From NCBI GenBank assembly GCA_031291325.1, contig JARLJG010000052.1, positions 119,146 to 183,145 on the forward strand: a DNA stretch of 64,000 nt. The letters run 5' to 3'. The translations under genes and the position numbers were made by a program. Below the pieces are notes generated by a model that saw nothing but the letters and a program-made list of their open reading frames with translations, had not been told where the DNA came from and ran no database searches. This stretch comes from Burkholderiaceae bacterium (GTDB lineage: Bacteria; Pseudomonadota; Gammaproteobacteria; Burkholderiales; Burkholderiaceae_D). Numbering within the stretch: position 1 is the stretch's first letter; each line of letters begins with the position of its first letter. This document shows, one piece after another, positions 16,957 to 27,575 of the stretch.

Positions 16957-18312
16957 ATGCAGCAAAACATCATCGACATCGTGTCCCTGGACATGGAAGC
17001 GCGTGGCATCGGCCATTTGCAAAACGAAGACGGCAGCCAGGGCAAAGTCATTTTCGTCGAAGGGGCGCTGCCCGGCGAGCGCGTCGCCTTTCAGTCGTTT
17101 CGCAAGAAAGCCAAGTGGGAAGCGGCCACCATGACCGAATTGCTGCGCGAATGCGCATTGCGCACCAAGCCGCAATGCGCGTATTTCGGCGTGTGCGGCG
17201 GCTGCGCGATGCAGCATCTGGAGCCGTCGGCGCAGGTCGCCATCAAGCAGCGCGTGCTGGAAGACAATCTGAAACATATCGGCAAGGTCAAGGCCGAAAC
17301 GGTGCTGAGGCCGATTCACGGCCCGACCTGGGGCTACCGCTACCGCGCCCGCATCTCGGTGCGCAACGTGCCGAAAAAGGGCGGCGTGCTGGTCGGCTTC
17401 CACGAGAAAAAATCGCATTTCATCACCGACATGAAGACCTGCGAAATCTTGCCGCCGCATGTGTCGGCCATGCTGGTGCCGCTGCGCGAATTGATCGGTT
17501 CGCTCAGTGTGGTCGATAAATTGCCGCAAATCGAGTTGGCGGTCGGGGAAGGGCAGGACGGCTTGATTACCGCGATGGTGTTGCGCATCATGGCCGAGCT
17601 GACGCCGGACGACGAAGAGAAATTGAAAGCGTTCGCCGACCTGCACAAGGTGCAATGGTGGTTGCAGCCGGGCGGCCCGGATTCGGTGCATCAATATTAT
17701 CCGACGGATACAAGGCTGGAATACCTGCTGCCGGAATTCGGCATCGTGATGCCGTTCAAGCCGACCGATTTTACGCAAGTCAATCATCATATCAATCGCG
17801 TGTTGGTCGCGCGCGCGTTGCGCATGCTCGACGTGCACGCCGGCGAGCGCGTGGCCGACTTGTTTTGCGGGCTGGGAAATTTCACCTTGCCGCTCGCCAT
17901 CCAGGCGCGCGAAGTGGTCGGCATCGAAGGCAGCACGGCACTGACCGAGCGCGCATTGCAAAATGCCCAGGCCAACGGGCTGGCGGCCAAGACCAGCTTT
18001 TCTTGCCGCAACTTGTTTGAATTATCGGTCGAAGACTGGGTGGCGCTGGGAAAATTCGACCGCCTGCTGATCGATCCGCCGCGCGAAGGCGCCATTGCAG
18101 TATGTCAGGCGCTGGCCGGATTATCCGGGCAGCAAGCCGATTTCAAGCCCAAGCGTATCGTCTATGTGTCATGCAACCCGGCCACGCTGGCGCGCGATGC
18201 CGAGGTATTGGTGCAGCAAGCCGGATACGTGCTCAAATCGGCAGGCGTGGTCAACATGTTTCCGCACACGTCGCATGTGGAATCGATGGCGCTGTTTGAA
18301 TTGCCGCAGTAA
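16957..18312 (+). CDS. rlmD: 23S rRNA (uracil-1939-C5)-methyltransferase RlmD
   Basis: SAM-dependent, Fe-S-containing enzyme that makes m5U1939 in 23S rRNA. The 451-residue protein has an N-terminal TRAM-like domain (about 1-60), cluster cysteines C72, C78, C81 and C162 (QCAYFGVCGGC and MKTCEI), a SAM-binding segment VADLFCGLGNFTLPLA and the catalytic-cysteine motif VYVSCNPATLARD. The spacing of the cysteines is that of RlmD rather than TrmA. A longer upstream reading frame in another phase is antifamily and was ignored. It ends just before a C-rich repeat. Confidence 0.96.
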   Translation: MQQNIIDIVSLDMEARGIGHLQNEDGSQGKVIFVEGALPGERVAFQSFRKKAKWEAATMTELLRECALRTKPQCAYFGVCGGCAMQHLEPSAQVAIKQRVLEDNLKHIGKVKAETVLRPIHGPTWGYRYRARISVRNVPKKGGVLVGFHEKKSHFITDMKTCEILPPHVSAMLVPLRELIGSLSVVDKLPQIELAVGEGQDGLITAMVLRIMAELTPDDEEKLKAFADLHKVQWWLQPGGPDSVHQYYPTDTRLEYLLPEFGIVMPFKPTDFTQVNHHINRVLVARALRMLDVHAGERVADLFCGLGNFTLPLAIQAREVVGIEGSTALTERALQNAQANGLAAKTSFSCRNLFELSVEDWVALGKFDRLLIDPPREGAIAVCQALAGLSGQQADFKPKRIVYVSCNPATLARDAEVLVQQAGYVLKSAGVVNMFPHTSHVESMALFELPQ

Positions 18313-18424
18313 GGGGAAGGTTAGGGCCGCCCGCGTAGGGAGGGGTGGAGCGGTCCAGATACGCGATGCTGTAATTTAGACGCTCTACCCCCATCCCAAC
18401 CTTCCCCCTGCAAGGGGGAAGGGG
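18311..18424. repeat. C-rich inverted repeat, core related to the 47.5- and 51.4-kb repeats
   Basis: Between the convergent rlmD and YccA-like genes lies a long imperfect hairpin: GGGGAAGGTTAGGG at the left pairs with CCAACCTTCCCCC at the right, with GGAGCGG and CGCTC inside. The right arm GTAATTTAGACGCTCTACCC and the following CCATCCCAACCTTCCCCC are nearly identical to 47600-47640 and, inverted, to 51445-51486. No terminal AGGGCAATCG repeats are found here. It may also serve as a two-way terminator. Confidence 0.75.
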
Positions 18425-18451
18425 CTCGATGCGACCGGCCCGCGCAGCGAA

Positions 18452-19144
18452 TTAATTGCGGTTGCCGGCGAAGTAGGACAACAGACGCAGCAGGCTCACG
18501 AAGATGTTGTACACATCCAGGTAGATATTCAATGTTGCCGTAATGTAATTTGTTTCGCCGCCTTTGACGATTTGTTGCACGTCATACAGGATATATCCTG
18601 AAAAAAGCGCGATCACAGCGACCGAAACGACCAGGTACAGTGCCGGAATATGCAGGAAAATGTTGAGCACAGAAGCAACGATGATGACCAACAGTCCGGC
18701 AAACAACCATTTCCCCAAACCTGAAAAGTCACGCTTCGAGACCGTTGCAATCGTTGCCATTACAGCAAGAATTCCCGCAGTGCCGCCAAAAGCGATGATG
18801 ATAAGATCGGCGCCGTTGGAAAAATTATGCAATACCGCGCCGATCATGCGCGACAGCATCAATCCCATGAAGAAGGTGAAACCGAGCAGGAACAGCACGC
18901 CGAGGCCGGAATTCTTGGTTTTTTCGATGGCAAAGAAGAAGCCGAACGCGATCGCCATGAACAGGATGAAGCTGATGAGCGGACTGCCGACGAACAGGCT
19001 GAACCCCATTTGAACGCCCAGCCACGCACCCAGCACCGTGGGGATCATGGAAATTGCCAACAGCCAATAGGTATTGCGCAAGACGCGGTGGCGGGCGACT
19101 TGCGAGTCGCTCACGCCATAAATTTGTTGAATATTTTGATTCAT
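18452..19144 (-). CDS. Bax inhibitor-1 / YccA family membrane protein
   Basis: Polytopic inner-membrane protein of the BI-1/YccA family, 230 residues with about seven hydrophobic helices. The N-terminal NQNIQQIYGVSDSQVARHRVLRNTY style and the C-terminal LNIYLDVYNIFVSLLRLL segment are typical. In E. coli YccA modulates the FtsH protease, whose regulators HflK and HflC are also encoded in this window (30.9-33.0 kb), but direct linkage is not shown. The start is supported by TGGAGG seven nt upstream of the ATG. It is divergent from ndk. Confidence 0.93.
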   Translation of the reverse strand: MNQNIQQIYGVSDSQVARHRVLRNTYWLLAISMIPTVLGAWLGVQMGFSLFVGSPLISFILFMAIAFGFFFAIEKTKNSGLGVLFLLGFTFFMGLMLSRMIGAVLHNFSNGADLIIIAFGGTAGILAVMATIATVSKRDFSGLGKWLFAGLLVIIVASVLNIFLHIPALYLVVSVAVIALFSGYILYDVQQIVKGGETNYITATLNIYLDVYNIFVSLLRLLSYFAGNRN

Positions 19145-19388
19145 AGTGCCTCCAGTTTTAAATCCAAGATTACAACTTTTCCAAGCATATCATGTTCGGT
19201 CATGGGATTGGATCGCATTGCTTCCGGGAAGTTCGCTCTTCAGCAAGGTATACCCGTGCGGAATACCGGGAGATGGCGCGACCTTACTTTCCTGTGGCCT
19301 ATATGGGGACGTTTCGTGGTAAAATCAAAGGTTGGTTGAATTCTCAATTACTGGTCTTAACCCTTTCTTTTTATTGGAGTTTTTACAG

Positions 19389-19814
19389 ATGGCTATCGAA
19401 CGCACCCTGTCGATTATCAAACCGGACGCAGTCGCGAAAAACGTAATCGGCCAAATTTATTCCCGGTTCGAAGGCGCTGGCTTGAAAATCGTCGCCGCAC
19501 GCTTGACTCAATTGTCGCGTGCCGAAGCCGAAGGTTTCTACGCGGTGCACCGCGAACGTCCTTTCTTCAAGGATCTGGTCGATTTCATGATCTCCGGCCC
19601 GGTGATGGTGCAGGCGTTGGAAGGCGAAAACGCGATTGCCAAGAACCGCGAACTGATGGGCGCCACCGATCCGAAGAAGGCAGACAAAGGCACGATTCGC
19701 GCCGATTTCGCCGATTCGATCGACGCCAATGCAGTGCACGGCTCGGACGCAGCGGAAACTGCCCAGGTTGAAATCGCGTATTTCTTCCCGGCCTTGAACG
19801 TGTATTCGCGTTAA
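19389..19814 (+). CDS. ndk: Nucleoside diphosphate kinase
   Basis: Transfers the gamma phosphate between nucleoside triphosphates and diphosphates through a phosphohistidine. The 141-residue product starts [15 protein letters not shown] and has the active-site motif NAVHGSDA with the catalytic histidine. The ATG at 19389 is chosen because it gives the family N-terminus and has TGGAG 8 nt upstream; the frame is open a little further upstream. It begins the run ndk-rlmN-pilW-rodZ-ispG-hisS, an order recalled from many betaproteobacteria. Confidence 0.98.
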   Translation: MAIERTLSIIKPDAVAKNVIGQIYSRFEGAGLKIVAARLTQLSRAEAEGFYAVHRERPFFKDLVDFMISGPVMVQALEGENAIAKNRELMGATDPKKADKGTIRADFADSIDANAVHGSDAAETAQVEIAYFFPALNVYSR

Positions 19815-19835
19815 GAGAAATAGAGAGCAAGCGCG

Positions 19836-21005
19836 ATGACGGCCCTCACCAACTTGTTGGATCTCGATCCCGCACAACTCGTAGCCTACTGCGGCGAGCT
19901 GGGTGAGAAGCCGTTTCGCGCCAAGCAATTGCAGCGCTGGATACATCAATTCGGCGTCGGCAATTTCGACGAGATGACCGATCTGGCGAAGTCGCTGCGC
20001 GAAAAGCTTGCGACCCGCGCCTTCGTCGCCAGCCCGGCGGTCATCAGCGACCACACGTCGACCGACGGCACACGCAAGTGGCTGCTCGATGTCGGCCAGG
20101 GCAACGCGGTGGAAACCGTGTTTATCCCCGAAGAAAATCGCGGCACGCTGTGCGTTTCGACGCAGGCGGGCTGCGCAGTCAATTGCCGCTTCTGCTCGAC
20201 CGGCAAGCAGGGCTTCAACCGCAATCTGAGCGTCGGCGAAATCGTCGGCCAGTTGTGGATGGCCGAGTTTGCATTGCGCAAGACCAAAGGCATCGAAGCC
20301 GGTCCCAAGGGCGAGCGGCAGATCACCAATGTCGTGATGATGGGAATGGGCGAGCCGTTGTTGAATTACGAGCCGACCGTGACGGCGTTGCGGTTGATGC
20401 TGGACGACAATGCCTACGGCTTGTCGCGGCGGCGCGTGACCTTGTCGACTTCCGGCGTGGTGCCGATGATCGACCGCCTGGCGCAGGATTGCCCAGTGGC
20501 GTTGGCAGTGTCGCTGCACGCGTCCAACGACGCCTTGCGCGACGGCCTGGTACCGCTCAACAAGAAATATCCGCTGGCCGAGTTGATGGCGGCCTGCAAG
20601 CGTTACCTGGAATTTGCGCCGCGCGATTTCATCACCTTCGAATACTGCATGCTCGACGGCGTCAACGACACCGATCTGCATGCGCGCGAACTGATCGCGC
20701 TGGTGCAAAACGGCAGCAACCCGGTGCCGTGCAAGTTCAACTTGATTCCGTTTAATCCGTTTCCCGAATCCGGTTTGAAGCGATCCAACAATCCGCGCAT
20801 CAAGGCGTTCGCGCAAATCCTGATGGACGCGGGGATCGTGACGACGATCCGCAAGACGCGCGGCGACGACATCGATGCAGCCTGCGGGCAACTGGCAGGC
20901 GAGGTGCAGGATCGCACCCGCGTGCAGGAGCGGATGCAGAAAATGACTGAATACCAGAAGAAATTTGGCAAGGACTTTGGTCGCATTGTGGAGATAACTT
21001 CGTGA
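19836..21005 (+). CDS. rlmN: Dual-specificity rRNA/tRNA adenine-C2 methyltransferase RlmN
   Basis: Radical-SAM enzyme that methylates C2 of A2503 in 23S rRNA and A37 in some tRNAs. The 389-residue protein has the cluster motif CAVNCRFC (C113, C117, C120) and [12 protein letters not shown], and later [11 protein letters not shown]. It lies 21 nt after ndk, and its stop overlaps the GTG start of pilW by 4 nt. Confidence 0.97.
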   Translation: MTALTNLLDLDPAQLVAYCGELGEKPFRAKQLQRWIHQFGVGNFDEMTDLAKSLREKLATRAFVASPAVISDHTSTDGTRKWLLDVGQGNAVETVFIPEENRGTLCVSTQAGCAVNCRFCSTGKQGFNRNLSVGEIVGQLWMAEFALRKTKGIEAGPKGERQITNVVMMGMGEPLLNYEPTVTALRLMLDDNAYGLSRRRVTLSTSGVVPMIDRLAQDCPVALAVSLHASNDALRDGLVPLNKKYPLAELMAACKRYLEFAPRDFITFEYCMLDGVNDTDLHARELIALVQNGSNPVPCKFNLIPFNPFPESGLKRSNNPRIKAFAQILMDAGIVTTIRKTRGDDIDAACGQLAGEVQDRTRVQERMQKMTEYQKKFGKDFGRIVEITS

Positions 21006-21805
21006 GTAAATTCGGACTTGAGCGCCTTGGCGCGACACTTTTTGCTTGTGCAATTTTGCTGGCCGCTTGCGCCACGACCGGCAAGTCCACGGTCGGCGAC
21101 GGCGAATTGGCGACCAGTTCGGATCAGACCAGCGCCCAAAAGCGCGCCGCGATCAACCTGCAGCTTGCGGTCGGCTACTACCAACGCAATGAGTTCGAGG
21201 TTGCGCTCGATAAAATCAAACAGTCGCTATTGGCCGATCCCGACTACGCGGAAGCGTATAGCATGCGCGGGTTGATTTACATGCAAATGAACGAGACCCA
21301 TCTGGCCGACGAGAATTTCCAGCATGCGCTTAAATTGGGCCCGAACAACGGCGAATTCAGCAATAATTACGGCTGGTTTCTTTGCCAAAACGGTCGTGCT
21401 GCCGAATCGATCGCCTATTTCGACGCTGCAGTAAAAGCGCGCAATTATCCGGCGCCGGCCAAGGCACTCGATAATGCCGGCATGTGCAGCCTGAAGCTCA
21501 ACGATCATGCTGCTGCCGAAAGATATTTTCTGCGCGCCTTTCAAGTCGATCCGGGCAATACCAAGGTCAACGCGAATTTGGCCAGGATGTATTACGAGCG
21601 GCAGGATTACGAACACGCCAAGTTTTATATCGGTCGCGTCATCAAGTCCGATGTCCACGACGCGGATGTGTTGTGGCTGGGCGCAAAGATAGCCCACAAA
21701 ATGGGCGATCGTATGACCGAAAGCGCGATCGGCACGCAGCTGCAGCGCTATCAGCCGAATTCATTGGAGTATGCATCCTATCAACGCGAGGCGTTTGATG
21801 AGTGA
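21002..21805 (+). CDS. pilW: Type IV pilus biogenesis lipoprotein PilW/PilF, TPR repeats
   Basis: Outer-membrane lipoprotein that helps assemble and stabilise the type IV pilus secretin. The 267-residue product has a signal peptide with lipobox LLAACA (about residue 22) and TPR units from about 55 onwards ([50 protein letters not shown]). It starts with GTG at 21002, overlapping the rlmN stop (GTGA), and itself overlaps rodZ by 8 nt. The position between rlmN and rodZ is the usual one for this gene. The same family is called PilF in Pseudomonas. Confidence 0.92.
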   Translation: MSKFGLERLGATLFACAILLAACATTGKSTVGDGELATSSDQTSAQKRAAINLQLAVGYYQRNEFEVALDKIKQSLLADPDYAEAYSMRGLIYMQMNETHLADENFQHALKLGPNNGEFSNNYGWFLCQNGRAAESIAYFDAAVKARNYPAPAKALDNAGMCSLKLNDHAAAERYFLRAFQVDPGNTKVNANLARMYYERQDYEHAKFYIGRVIKSDVHDADVLWLGAKIAHKMGDRMTESAIGTQLQRYQPNSLEYASYQREAFDE

Positions 21806-22802
21806 AGCGGCAAACAATGGCGCTCCGAGTCCCGAGTCGATACCCGAAACGGCAACGTCGAGTGCGAGCGTCGGCGCTCAGTTGGCTGCGGCGCGGCAGT
21901 CGAATGGCTGGACGGTCGAGCAGGTGGCCAGCCAGTTGAACCTCGCGCCCAGGCAGATTGTCGCGCTGGAAGCAGACAATTATCCGGCGTTGCCGGGATT
22001 GGCAAGCGTGCGCGGCTTCGTGCGCGCGTACGCCAAGTTGTTGAAGATCGACGCGACGCCCTTGGTGGCGCTGGTCGCCGGCGAACAAATCGCGCCGCTG
22101 CCGGTGCTGGAACCGAAGCGCAATGTGACGGCAGCGCCGTTCGCCGATAATCGCTTGCTGGCATCGGGCCATCGCCGCACGTCGCTCAAGACGATTTTGG
22201 TGGCAATTCTCATCGTGCTGTTGGCGGTTGCTGCGGTGGTGGTCGAGCGCATGGGCGGCTGGCCCGCGCTGTCGCAGTCGTTGTCGACGCAGTACAAGCA
22301 AATCTCGGAAACGTCCACAAACGCTCAGAGTGCGGCGCCGACGGACAGCGCGGCATCTGCCACGTCTGCCACATCTGCCAGTGCGGATGCAGCGGCACCG
22401 GCAGCCGAAGCCGTCGCTGCGCCGGTTTCCCCGGTCGCTCCGGCGGTTGCAAACGATGCGCCCAAGACAGTGTCAAGTGCGCCGTCGAAGCTCGAGACGA
22501 CCACCGAGGCGTCGGCTGCGAAAGTTGCGGTGGCGGCGGCACAGCCGGATGCGCCGGCTGCCGGGACCAAGAATTTGTTGGTATTGAAAGTGCGCCAGGA
22601 TTCGTGGATCGATGTCAAGGCAGGGAATACTTCGCTTATTTCGCGCCTGGTGAAAGCCGGCTCGACCGAGCAGTTGCAGATTGCCGAACCGACCACATTG
22701 ACACTCGGTAACGCCGCAGGCGTGGATGTCATCTTTCGCGGCAGTCCGCTGGAAGTCAAAAGCGACGCCAAGAATAACGTCGCCCGTTTGAGTTTGAAAT
22801 AA
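21798..22802 (+). CDS. rodZ: Cytoskeleton protein RodZ (HTH plus DUF4115)
   Basis: Bitopic membrane protein that links MreB to the elongation machinery. The 334-residue product has an N-terminal HTH of the RodZ type (about 25-90: [19 protein letters not shown], then [12 protein letters not shown]), one transmembrane helix at about 131-152, a long Ala/Ser/Pro-rich periplasmic linker and a C-terminal DUF4115 domain ([14 protein letters not shown]). The ATG at 21798 overlaps the pilW stop region and gives MSEAANNG; another ATG at 21771 would add nine residues. The linker has repeated short ATSATSA segments. Confidence 0.92.
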   Translation: MSEAANNGAPSPESIPETATSSASVGAQLAAARQSNGWTVEQVASQLNLAPRQIVALEADNYPALPGLASVRGFVRAYAKLLKIDATPLVALVAGEQIAPLPVLEPKRNVTAAPFADNRLLASGHRRTSLKTILVAILIVLLAVAAVVVERMGGWPALSQSLSTQYKQISETSTNAQSAAPTDSAASATSATSASADAAAPAAEAVAAPVSPVAPAVANDAPKTVSSAPSKLETTTEASAAKVAVAAAQPDAPAAGTKNLLVLKVRQDSWIDVKAGNTSLISRLVKAGSTEQLQIAEPTTLTLGNAAGVDVIFRGSPLEVKSDAKNNVARLSLK

Positions 22803-22803
22803 G

Positions 22804-24081
<1,278 letters not shown>

Positions 24082-24087
24082 AGAAAA

Positions 24088-24271
24088 GGTTCATCCGGGT
24101 ATTTTTTGGTAAATAATTATTTGACTTCAGCACAAATCTCCGCCATTCCCGCGCAAGCGGGAATCCATAGGGAGTTCGGTCGATCAGACTCACTATGGAT
24201 TCTCGCCTGCGCGGGAACGACGCAGGGGCATTGGGGTCAATAGACTTAGCCACAAGATACTCAGATGAATC
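24088..24271. mobile_element. Hairpin element, full-length copy 1 of a ~185-bp repeat family
   Basis: The ends are inverted repeats: GGTTCATCCGGGTAT at 24088 and, inverted, GATTCATCTGAGTAT at 24271. The centre has large inverted arms 24141-24170 and 24193-24222 built on CCCGCGCAAGCGGG. The whole 184 bp aligns by eye with the minus strand of 44214-44401. AAAGAAAA (24080-24087) and AAAGAATA (24272-24279) flank it and may be a target duplication with one mismatch. It separates ispG from hisS. No coding capacity is seen. Confidence 0.75.
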
Positions 24272-24280
24272 AAAGAATAT

Positions 24281-24297
24281 CGGCTGCCTGGCAGCCG
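24281..24297 (+). other. Small hairpin upstream of hisS
   Basis: CGGCTGC-CTG-GCAGCCG forms a perfect 7-bp stem 21 nt before the hisS start. No T-run follows. It may influence hisS translation or be a remnant of the adjacent repeat. Confidence 0.5.
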
Positions 24298-24318
24298 CAA
24301 ATTAACGGTCCGTAAAGT

Positions 24319-25668
24319 ATGTCAGATAATAAAAAAGCAGAAAAAATCGTCGGCGTGAAAGGCATGAACGATATCTTGCCCGCCGATGCGCCGCTGTGGG
24401 AATTGTTTGAAAACACCGTGCAGACGGTGTTGAAGAGCTATGGTTTCCAGCAGATCCGCACGCCCATCGTCGAACCGACCGCGCTGTTTGCGCGCGGCCT
24501 GGGCGAAGTCACCGATATCGTCGAAAAGGAAATGTACTCGTTCCAGGATTCGATGAACGGCGATGCGCTCACCTTGCGCCCGGAAAGCACTGCCGGCGTG
24601 GTGCGCGCGGCGATCGAGCATAATCTGACCTACGAGGGGCCGAAGCGCCTGTGGTACGCCGGCCCGATGTTCCGGCATGAAAAGCCGCAGCGCGGACGCT
24701 ATCGGCAATTCCATCAGGTCGGCGCGGAAGCGCTCGGCTTTAGCGGCCCCGACATCGATGCCGAATTAATCATGATGTGCCAGCGTCTGTGGGACGACCT
24801 GGGCTTGCAGGATATCCGCCTGGAATTGAATTCCATCGGCAACGCCGACGAGCGCAATCGCCACCGTGCCGACTTGATCGCCTATTTCGAGCAACATCAG
24901 GACGTGCTCGACGCCGAAGCGAAGCGGCGCCTGCATACGAATCCGCTGCGCATTCTCGACACCAAGAATCCGACCATGCAGCAAATGGTCAATGGCGCGC
25001 CGCAGTTGCTCAACTATCTGGGCGACGAATCGCGCGCCCATTTCGAGGGCGTGCAGAAAATCCTGCGCCACAACGCCATTCCGTTTACCATCAACCCGCG
25101 CCTGGTGCGCGGCATGGATTACTATAACCGCACCGTGTTCGAGTGGGTCACCGACCAGCTCGGCGCGCAAGGCACCGTGTGCGCCGGTGGCCGCTACGAT
25201 TCGCTGGTCGAAATCATCGGCGGAAAGCATACGCCGGCCTGCGGTTTTGCGATGGGGATCGAACGCTTGTTGGAGCTGATGAAAGCCAGCGGCGAACAGT
25301 TTGCGCCGAATCAATGCGATGTCTACATCGTGCATCAGGGCGAGGCGGCCCAGCTGCAGGCTTTTGTCGTTTCAGAGCGTTTGCGCGATGCCGGCCTCGA
25401 TGTTGTGTTACATTGCGCATCGGCCAACGGCGGCAGCAGCTTCAAGTCGCAGATGAAGCGCGCCGATGCCAGCGGCGCCGCCTACGCGATCATCATCGGC
25501 GACGATGAAGTCGCCAACGGCGTGGCGGCGGTCAAGGCGCTGCGCCAAGCCGAAGGCGAAAGCAACCAGACTACGGTGCCGTTCGAGCAGGTTGCCGATT
25601 ATCTGGTCGATCAAATCGTCGGCGGCGACGACCACGACGATTCCGAACACGTTCATTATCACCATTAA
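24319..25668 (+). CDS. hisS: Histidyl-tRNA synthetase
   Basis: Class II aminoacyl-tRNA synthetase charging tRNA-His. The 449-residue protein carries motif 2 ([16 protein letters not shown]), the histidine-binding [15 protein letters not shown] and GGRYDSL, motif 3 ([10 protein letters not shown]) and a C-terminal anticodon-binding domain. A His/Asp-rich tail ([13 protein letters not shown]) ends the protein and is unusual. The paralogue HisZ is encoded at 33.1 kb. yfgM and bamB follow on the same strand with short gaps. Confidence 0.97.
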   Translation: MSDNKKAEKIVGVKGMNDILPADAPLWELFENTVQTVLKSYGFQQIRTPIVEPTALFARGLGEVTDIVEKEMYSFQDSMNGDALTLRPESTAGVVRAAIEHNLTYEGPKRLWYAGPMFRHEKPQRGRYRQFHQVGAEALGFSGPDIDAELIMMCQRLWDDLGLQDIRLELNSIGNADERNRHRADLIAYFEQHQDVLDAEAKRRLHTNPLRILDTKNPTMQQMVNGAPQLLNYLGDESRAHFEGVQKILRHNAIPFTINPRLVRGMDYYNRTVFEWVTDQLGAQGTVCAGGRYDSLVEIIGGKHTPACGFAMGIERLLELMKASGEQFAPNQCDVYIVHQGEAAQLQAFVVSERLRDAGLDVVLHCASANGGSSFKSQMKRADASGAAYAIIIGDDEVANGVAAVKALRQAEGESNQTTVPFEQVADYLVDQIVGGDDHDDSEHVHYHH

Positions 25669-25680
25669 TTCTTATTTATC

Positions 25681-26331
25681 ATGGCATACGATCTCGAAGA
25701 ACAAGAGCAAATTGACACCATCAAAGCATGGTGGGGCAAATACGGCAACCTCATCAGTTGGGTACTCATCGTCGTGCTGGGCGCGTACGCCGGCTGGTCG
25801 ATCTGGAACACCATGCAGCAAAAGAACGTCAGCAAGGCCGGATTGCTGTTCGAGCAGATGCAGCAGGCGGCCAGCGACAAGGACAATGCCAAGGTGCAAC
25901 GTGCCGCCAGCGATATCCAGGAACAATACGGCAAGACGGTGTATGGCGAAATGAGCGGATTGACCGCCGCCAAGGTCGCCTACGATGCGAACGACCTGAA
26001 AGAAGCCAAAGCCCAGTTGCAAGCGGTGATCGCGAACGGTGAAGACGACGAATATAAAACCATCGCCAAGGTGCGCCTGGCCGGTATCTTGCTGGATGAA
26101 AAATCCTACGACGAGGGCTTGAAGCTTTTGGCCGGCGAATTTCCGGCGCAGTTTGAAGCGATGGTAGCGGACCGCAAGGGCGATCTGCTGGTGGCGCAAA
26201 ACAAGATCGCGGAAGCCCGCGTCGCCTATCAAACGGCGCTGGACAAGACCGATCAAAAGAATCCCGGCCGTCAGCTGATACAGGCTAAATTGGACGCCAT
26301 CGGCGGGGCGACGGCCAAGGCTGCTGCTTGA
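25681..26331 (+). CDS. yfgM: YfgM-like ancillary SecYEG translocon subunit
   Basis: Single-pass inner-membrane protein with a periplasmic TPR-like domain; in E. coli YfgM works with PpiD at the Sec translocon. The 216-residue product has the family start MAYDLEEQEQIDTIKAWWGKY, a transmembrane helix at about 23-42 and helical repeats (LLFEQMQQA, ADIQEQYGKTVYGEMS type). The gene order hisS-yfgM-bamB-der is characteristic. It is 12 nt after hisS. Confidence 0.93.
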   Translation: MAYDLEEQEQIDTIKAWWGKYGNLISWVLIVVLGAYAGWSIWNTMQQKNVSKAGLLFEQMQQAASDKDNAKVQRAASDIQEQYGKTVYGEMSGLTAAKVAYDANDLKEAKAQLQAVIANGEDDEYKTIAKVRLAGILLDEKSYDEGLKLLAGEFPAQFEAMVADRKGDLLVAQNKIAEARVAYQTALDKTDQKNPGRQLIQAKLDAIGGATAKAAA

Positions 26332-26418
26332 TCTGCATCGATTGCGCTGGAATTCGTCTCGACCTGTCGCCGGGTGCAGGCGATCGGGCGTGCGCCCAAC
26401 ATATTTAAAGGGGAAAAA

Positions 26419-27555
26419 ATGCGTTTAGCAATGAAGTTCGCGTGCGCCGGGGCGATTGTCATGTTGGCGGGATGTTCGTTGTTCAGCAAAGACAAGTCGC
26501 ATAACGCGCCGGCCGCCTTGGTCGAATTCAAGACCACGCTGGCGGTGCATCCGGCTTGGAGCAGCTCGATCGGCAAAGCGGGCGAATTCAATTTCTCGCC
26601 GGCGGTGGCGGGCGATAGCGTGTTTGTTGCTGCTGCGGACGGTTCGATCATGCGCACTGCCGCCGCCAGCGGCCATCAGGAATGGCGCATTCAAGCCGGC
26701 ATGCCGTTGACCGCAGGGGTCGGCAGCGACGGCAGCACCGTTGCAGTAGCTGGTGAAAAAGGGGCGATTCTGGCCTTCGACGGCGACGGCAAGTTGCGCT
26801 GGAAGGCGCAGGCGAGCAGCGAGATCCTGACGGCGCCCGCAGTCGGTGCCGGTGTGGTCGTAGTGCGCAGCGTGGATAACAAGATTGTGGCCTACGATGC
26901 GTCGACCGGCGTCAAGCGCTGGACCGTGGTACGGACGATTCCGCCGTTGACCCTGCGTAACGCTCCCGGCATGACCGCCGATGGCAATATGGTGTATGTC
27001 GCGTTGCCCGGCGGCCACTTATTGGCCTTGTTGGCCAATAGCGGCGCAGCACGTTGGGAAATTGCAGTCGGCGAGCCGCGTGGCGCGACCGAGTTGGAGC
27101 GCATCGCCGATATTTCCGGTGCGCCGGTGGTTATCGGTGGCGACGTGTGCGCAGTTTCGTTCCAGGGGCGGGTCGGCTGCTTCGACACCAGCAATGGCAA
27201 CGCGCGCTGGACCAAGAAATTGTCGAGTTCGGTCGGCGTCGGCGTCGACGAAAGATTTGTCTTTGCCGCCGACGAGCATGGTATCGTGAGCGCTTTCGCA
27301 CGCGACAATGGCTCGAGCGCCTGGAGCAGCAAGTTATTGGAAAACCGCGGCTTGTCGGCGCCCGTGTCGTTTGGGCGCGCGGTGGCGGTCGGCGACGCGC
27401 AGGGTTATATCCACTTTCTGTCGCGCGAAGACGGCTCGATGTTGGCGCGGGTCGCAACCGATGGCAGTCCGCTGGTGGCGGCGCCGGTCGTGGCCGGCTC
27501 CAATGTCATTTTCCAAACACGATCAGGAGCGGTGCTGGCGTATTCCGCCGAGTAA
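26419..27555 (+). CDS. bamB: Outer membrane assembly lipoprotein BamB
   Basis: Lipoprotein component of the BAM complex that inserts beta-barrel proteins into the outer membrane. The 378-residue product has a lipobox LAGCS at about residues 15-19 and an eight-bladed PQQ-type beta-propeller with repeated W-containing strands (HQEWRIQAG, KLRWKAQ, GVKRWTVV, ARWEIAVGEPRG, ARWTKKL). The ATG at 26419 is chosen because it is preceded by AAAGGGG and gives a lipoprotein leader; an upstream GTG is in frame. It lies between yfgM and der. Confidence 0.95.
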   Translation: MRLAMKFACAGAIVMLAGCSLFSKDKSHNAPAALVEFKTTLAVHPAWSSSIGKAGEFNFSPAVAGDSVFVAAADGSIMRTAAASGHQEWRIQAGMPLTAGVGSDGSTVAVAGEKGAILAFDGDGKLRWKAQASSEILTAPAVGAGVVVVRSVDNKIVAYDASTGVKRWTVVRTIPPLTLRNAPGMTADGNMVYVALPGGHLLALLANSGAARWEIAVGEPRGATELERIADISGAPVVIGGDVCAVSFQGRVGCFDTSNGNARWTKKLSSSVGVGVDERFVFAADEHGIVSAFARDNGSSAWSSKLLENRGLSAPVSFGRAVAVGDAQGYIHFLSREDGSMLARVATDGSPLVAAPVVAGSNVIFQTRSGAVLAYSAE

Positions 27556-27575
27556 TCGAAGAAGCGCACAATTAG

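Noticed and set aside
16839..17519. A plus-strand open frame starting before rlmD
   Set aside because: It overlaps rlmD in another frame and shows no conserved segment, while rlmD has the four cluster cysteines and catalytic motif.
24281..24297. A T-box or other riboswitch ahead of hisS
   Set aside because: There is only a simple 7-bp hairpin with no T-box sequence, and such leaders are not expected in Proteobacteria.
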